A DNA stretch of 7,443 nt from Gammaproteobacteria bacterium RIFCSPHIGHO2_12_FULL_37_34 (GTDB lineage: Bacteria > Pseudomonadota > Gammaproteobacteria > DSM-16500). Made by a program: the position numbers and the translations under genes. The DNA lies in NCBI GenBank assembly GCA_001801495.1, contig MGXW01000052.1:1-7443 (forward strand), read 5' to 3'. This document shows, piece by piece, positions 4,980-7,443 of this stretch. The notes below the pieces were generated by a model, which was given only the letters and a program-made list of their open reading frames with translations, was not told where the DNA came from and searched no databases. How positions within the stretch are numbered: position 1 is the stretch's first letter; the number at the start of each line of letters is the position of its first letter.

Positions 4980-7223
4980 ATGAAATCAACCACAAACATT
5001 TTTAAGCTAAAAATCATAGACATTACTTGTGCAAGCTGTGTGACGACAATAGAAAAGATTTTGCGCCAAGTGCCAGGTGTAATTCGCGCCGAAGTTAATT
5101 TTGCTAGTAAAATCGCTACTGTCGAAACAAGCAATAGCGCAGTTTCTGTTTTGATTGAAGCGGTCAAACAAGCTGGTTATACCGCTAATGAGGTCACAAC
5201 CTCTCAAGATGAAGTAGCGCAAAATGATGAATATCAGCATTACAAATATTTATTGAAACAATCGTATTTAGCAGCAGGTGTTGGCATTTTATTGATGATG
5301 ATTACTTATCTTCCAAATATCCCTACCCTTGATACCAAAGAGGGCCAAGTAATTTGGATTGTTTTGGGTATAGCATCGCTTGCTGTTTTAATTTATTCAG
5401 CGCATGACCTATTCTTTGGGGCATGGCAAGCTTTAAAAGCGCACGTTGCAAATATGGATACACTTATTGCGATGGGTACGGGTGTGGCATGGCTATTTTC
5501 GATGTTGGTTGTGCTTTATCCAACCATATTACCAGAAAATGCACGTGAAGTTTATTTTGAAGCAGCATTAATTATCATTGGCTTTATAAAATTTGGCACT
5601 GCGCTTGAAATGCGCACACGCGGCAAAACCAAAGAAACGATCCAGAAATTAATTGGGTTACGCCCTCAAACAGCGCGAGTGGTGCGAGATGGTAAAGAAG
5701 TAGATGTTGATTTACAAGAATTGATTGTAGGCGATGTCATCCGCGTACGGCCTGGTGAGAAAATCCCGGTGGATGGCGTGATTATTGAAGGTGCTTCCAG
5801 TATTGATCAATCGATGTTAACAGGTGAGCCGATACCTGTAGAAAAAACAATACATGATAAGGTGGTGGGTGGCACAGTTAATAAGACAGGTACTTTTTTA
5901 TTTCGCTCCACAAGCATTGGTAATGATACAGTACTTGCTCGTATTATTGAGATGGTAACCCGAGCGCAAAACTCTAAACCTGCTTTAGCCCGCTTAGCGG
6001 ATGTCATTTCTTCTTTTTTTGTTCCGGCAGTTATTGTTATTGCGATTATAACCGCACTCATTTGGTTTAACATTGGGCCGCAACCTAAGCTTGCTTATAT
6101 GTGTGTGACATTTGCAACCATATTACTGATTGCTTGTCCTTGTGCTTTAGGGTTAGCTGCGCCTTTGAGTATCATGGCAGGTGTTGGAAAAGCCGCTGAA
6201 TTTGGCGTGTTAATTCGTAATGGCGATGCTTTACAAAAAACTCGCCAATTAACCACTATCATTTTTGATAAAACTGGAACCATTACAGAAGGTAAGCCAC
6301 GTGTTACTCACATTATTGCTTTGTCCTCGTGGAATGAAAATGACATAGTACAATTTGCAGCAAGTGTCGAGCAGGGGTCTGAACATTCGCTTGCTGAATC
6401 CATTTTAAATAGCGCGAAAAGCAAAGAATTGGTGTTATATCCTTCAAAAGAATTTAAAGCTTTCCCAGGATTTGGATTAAGTGCACTAATCAACGGAAAA
6501 AATGTGTTGCTTGGTAATATGAAATTAATGACACAACAACATATTTCGTTAACTGATTTTACCGTGCATGTTGAGAAACTATATGAAGAAGGCCAAACGA
6601 TTGTTTATCTTGCAATAGATAATCAACTAGCTGGTTTCATCGGCATTTCTGATACGATTAAACCGGAGGCAAAATATGCAATTCAACGCTTGCATCAATT
6701 AGGATTGAAAACATTAATGTTAAGCGGCGATCATCAAAAAGCCGCACTCACGATTGCGCATCAAGCGGGTATTCAAGAGGTGATAGCAGAAGTATTGCCG
6801 GTAGAAAAATCAGAAAAAGTAATAGAATTACAAGCACAAGGAGAGATGGTTGGTATGGTTGGAGATGGCATAAATGATGCGCCAGCACTTGCTCAGGCGG
6901 ATGTTGGGTTTGCTATTGGGGCAGGCACGGATGTAGCGATTGAAAGCGCCGATTTGATTTTGATGGGCCATTCATTGCATGGCGTGGTAGATGCAATTCT
7001 CGTTTCGCGCGCGACTATTCGTAATGTAAAACAGAATTTATTTGGTGCGTTTATCTATAATGTGATAGGCATTCCTATTGCTGGTGGCATTCTTTATCCG
7101 TTTTTTAGCATATTATTAAACCCTATTATGGCTGGAGCTGCTATGGCGCTTTCTTCATTGACGGTTGTCTTAAACGCTAATCGTTTGCGATTATTTCGTG
7201 TTCATCGAGGAAGCTCATCATGA
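4980..7223 (+). CDS. copA: Cu(+)-exporting P1B-type ATPase (CopA-like)
   Basis: A 747-aa heavy-metal pump that moves Cu(+) out of the cytoplasm using ATP. Residues 8-70 form one heavy-metal-associated domain with C17-x-x-C20 (ITCASC). Eight membrane segments follow, with MA starting near residue 95. Catalytic motifs are TGEP (281-284), the phosphorylated D430 in DKTGT, SEHS (467-470) and GDGIND (628-633). Copper-site residues are C386-P-C388, Y693-N694 and M722-x-x-S725-S726, the P1B-1 set. M159, E210 and D341 match the entry pathway known in Legionella CopA, and E194 its exit. The nucleotide-binding motif reads HS rather than the usual HP, and the usual GG of the MB' kink appears as S140-A141. 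The ATG has no clear ribosome binding site. The 102-bp gap from the ATPase gene shows no terminator and no recognisable CueR or CsoR operator. It overlaps the next gene by 4 bp. Confidence 0.95.
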   Translation: MKSTTNIFKLKIIDITCASCVTTIEKILRQVPGVIRAEVNFASKIATVETSNSAVSVLIEAVKQAGYTANEVTTSQDEVAQNDEYQHYKYLLKQSYLAAGVGILLMMITYLPNIPTLDTKEGQVIWIVLGIASLAVLIYSAHDLFFGAWQALKAHVANMDTLIAMGTGVAWLFSMLVVLYPTILPENAREVYFEAALIIIGFIKFGTALEMRTRGKTKETIQKLIGLRPQTARVVRDGKEVDVDLQELIVGDVIRVRPGEKIPVDGVIIEGASSIDQSMLTGEPIPVEKTIHDKVVGGTVNKTGTFLFRSTSIGNDTVLARIIEMVTRAQNSKPALARLADVISSFFVPAVIVIAIITALIWFNIGPQPKLAYMCVTFATILLIACPCALGLAAPLSIMAGVGKAAEFGVLIRNGDALQKTRQLTTIIFDKTGTITEGKPRVTHIIALSSWNENDIVQFAASVEQGSEHSLAESILNSAKSKELVLYPSKEFKAFPGFGLSALINGKNVLLGNMKLMTQQHISLTDFTVHVEKLYEEGQTIVYLAIDNQLAGFIGISDTIKPEAKYAIQRLHQLGLKTLMLSGDHQKAALTIAHQAGIQEVIAEVLPVEKSEKVIELQAQGEMVGMVGDGINDAPALAQADVGFAIGAGTDVAIESADLILMGHSLHGVVDAILVSRATIRNVKQNLFGAFIYNVIGIPIAGGILYPFFSILLNPIMAGAAMALSSLTVVLNANRLRLFRVHRGSSS

Positions 7224-7443
7224 CGATTATTAATTTTGTTGTGAATGTAGCAGGTATTGTTTTTATTATCGTTGTTTTATGGTGGTTTTTCTTTAGCAAA
7301 CGACGCGCGAAAGTCATGATGGCTGATCAGCCCATTAACATTTTAGTAAAAGATGGTATTTATCAACCGGATGTGATTCAAATCCCAAAAGATAGAGAAA
7401 TTAAATTACATTTTGTTCGATATGATGGTACGCCTTGTGCTGA
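7220..7443 (+). CDS. Membrane-anchored cupredoxin-domain protein, N-terminal part (cut by window edge)
   Basis: The first 74 codons of a gene that runs off the right edge. Residues 3-25 (IINFVVNVAGIVFIIVVLWW onward) form one membrane segment, followed by the basic stretch SKRRAK (26-31). From residue 39 the sequence INILVKDGIYQPDVIQIPKD then KLHFVRYDGTPCA resembles the start of the Cupredoxin_1 fold, a beta-sandwich that often binds copper. The later ligand residues are not visible, so copper binding cannot be confirmed. The ATG overlaps the copA stop codon as ATGA, implying translational coupling and a shared copper job. No signal-peptide cleavage site is evident, and the basic residues follow the membrane segment, which makes the orientation uncertain. 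Confidence 0.8.
   Translation, partial: MTIINFVVNVAGIVFIIVVLWWFFFSKRRAKVMMADQPINILVKDGIYQPDVIQIPKDREIKLHFVRYDGTPCA

Overview
The window looks like a low-GC (roughly 40% by eye) gammaproteobacterial chromosome. The F1Fo ATP synthase genes run in the order atpI-atpB-atpE-atpF-atpH-atpA, with b and alpha subunits very like those of E. coli. The copper ATPase most resembles, from memory, the Legionella type. A member of or near the Legionellales fits, but that placement is inference and was not tested by a search.

Positions 1-3416, minus strand: the first six genes of the ATP synthase operon, tightly packed. atpI overlaps atpB by 8 bp, atpF and atpH are 2 bp apart, and atpA runs off the left edge after 268 codons. 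atpI encodes the assembly and channel-like protein. atpB, atpE and atpF encode the membrane Fo sector (a, c, b), atpH the delta stalk and atpA the catalytic-head alpha subunit. A plausible sigma70 promoter lies just upstream of atpI, and atpE has a near-ideal ribosome binding site.

Positions 3417-3683: an AT-rich divergent intergenic region. Its right end carries a compact operator-like array: a near-perfect 25-bp palindrome, a degenerate copy exactly 31 bp upstream, and a sigma70-like promoter whose spacer and -10 box lie inside the palindrome.

Positions 3684-4877, plus strand: an AAA-type ATPase of the AAA_14/DUF4143 architecture (P-loop domain, winged helix, PD-(D/E)xK-like C-terminus). 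Its cellular role is not known.

Positions 4980-7443, plus strand: a complete Cu(+)-exporting P1B-1 ATPase (copA-like), then, with a 4-bp ATGA overlap, the start of a membrane-anchored cupredoxin-domain protein cut by the right edge. These two probably form a copper-handling unit. The window holds no clear new multi-gene system. The points most worth following are the operator array with its possibly leaderless, possibly self-regulated ATPase gene, and the unusual residues and partner of the copper pump.
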